In this document: piece by piece, positions 63,927 to 64,000 of the stretch
How the letters are laid out: every line of letters starts with the position of its first letter
Numbering within the stretch: position 1 is the first letter of the stretch
Assembly: GCF_001499905.1 (NCBI RefSeq)
Contig: NZ_LQIS01000045.1
Coordinates: forward strand, 182,619 to 246,618
Length of the DNA stretch: 64,000 nucleotides
Source of the DNA: Mycobacterium sp. GA-1285
Lineage (GTDB): Bacteria > Actinomycetota > Actinomycetes > Mycobacteriales > Mycobacteriaceae
Direction of reading: 5' to 3'
Notes under the pieces: generated by a model
The model's input: the letters and a program-made list of their open reading frames with translations, nothing else
What the model was told of the DNA's origin: nothing
Databases searched by the model: none
Program-made: the position numbers and the translations under genes

Positions 63927-64000
63927 GGCGTGTCTGACAAAGGTTTCGGGTGTTGTGCCTGAGGCTTGAGGGATGTCGCGATTTGAGTTGTTGTCTGATG
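63927..64000 (+). mobile_element. Left end of an insertion sequence (IS5-like), truncated by window edge
   Basis: Bases 63927-63950 (GGCGTGTCTGACAAAGG...) look like a terminal inverted repeat immediately after the ligase stop codon, followed by an ATG at 63973 starting MSRFELLSD, the usual beginning of IS5-family transposases in actinobacteria. The CTAG at the junction may belong to the target duplication. Confidence 0.6.
63973..64000 (+). CDS. Transposase N-terminus (partial)
   Basis: Only nine codons are visible (MSRFELLSD). The peptide matches the start of IS5-family transposases as I know them. The rest lies beyond the window. Confidence 0.5.

Noticed and set aside
1..64000. tRNA, rRNA or replication-origin features
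   Set aside because: No cloverleaf-like genes with CCA-compatible ends, rRNA segments or DnaA-box clusters were recognised by eye; a tRNAscan or Infernal run would be decisive.

Overview
The window is a high-GC actinobacterial chromosome segment. Gene content, gene order and protein sequences match the regX3-ppx-proC-galE2-hemACDB-hemL-ccd/ccs-menA-menE-pit-menB region of mycobacteria (roughly Rv0491 to Rv0553 in Mycobacterium tuberculosis). The extra gene blocks are more like a fast-growing, environmental Mycolicibacterium than a member of the tuberculosis complex. GTG starts, 1-11 base gene overlaps and putative leaderless promoters (an ANNNT-type -10 box 6-8 bases before the start codon) recur throughout. 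Assignments come from recognising protein families by eye; no search was run.

Layout. 1-6.3 kb: end of regX3, a YciI-like protein and a Cys-rich protein on the minus strand, then ppx, an acidic membrane protein, a sugar-isomerase-like protein, a thioesterase-like protein and proC. 6.3-10.7 kb: a possible structured RNA leader and a small excisionase-type HTH gene, the 33-residue ribosomal protein bS22, a GalE-like protein, an acyltransferase, a MaoC-like hydratase and a SerB-like phosphatase. 10.7-17.8 kb: glutaredoxin-like gene, hemA-hemC-hemD-hemB, then four small membrane-protein genes. 17.8-22 kb: accessory block with an MpaB-type oxygenase plus TetR, a flavin/F420-type oxidoreductase-like gene, a P450 and a DUF385 gene. 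22-28.7 kb: hemL, a histidine phosphatase and the system II cytochrome c maturation operon (resA-ccdA-resB-ccsA), with small membrane genes behind it.

28.8-34.2 kb: SnoaL-like gene and a six-gene minus-strand MoxR-DUF58-VWA-TPR cluster. 34.2-37.2 kb: sulfotransferase, TetR and DUF1214 genes around one divergent promoter region. 37.3-47.3 kb: menA, a small gene, MTA phosphorylase, galE3, hydrolase, nitronate-monooxygenase-like gene, DUF385 gene, a two-component system, two glycosyltransferase-like genes and a polytopic membrane protein. 47.4-57.1 kb: menE, DUF3349, pit, a second DUF3349, glyoxalase-like gene, acyl-CoA ligase, SDR, menB, two DUF385 genes and an ECF42-type sigma factor. 57.2-63.9 kb: an RMF/CrpP-like small protein with a P-loop kinase, fadD8-like ligase, DUF3253, DGPF protein, amidohydrolase and another ligase. 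The last 74 bases look like the start of an insertion sequence.

Together the core genes link tetrapyrrole synthesis (hemA, hemL, hemC, hemD, hemB), haem attachment to c-type cytochromes (resA, ccdA, resB, ccsA) and menaquinone synthesis (menA, menE, menB), the main ingredients of the respiratory chain. A phosphate theme runs through regX3, ppx and pit, and the pit promoter carries 11-base-spaced GGTGAAC-like repeats that resemble RegX3 boxes. The most unusual non-coding signals are a palindrome read in frame inside ccdA, a 33-base tandem repeat inside the resA signal sequence, an octapeptide tandem repeat at the start of the DUF1214 gene, a nested-stem leader before the excisionase-type gene, and several dispersed palindromes. 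No gene-free stretch exceeds 300 bases.
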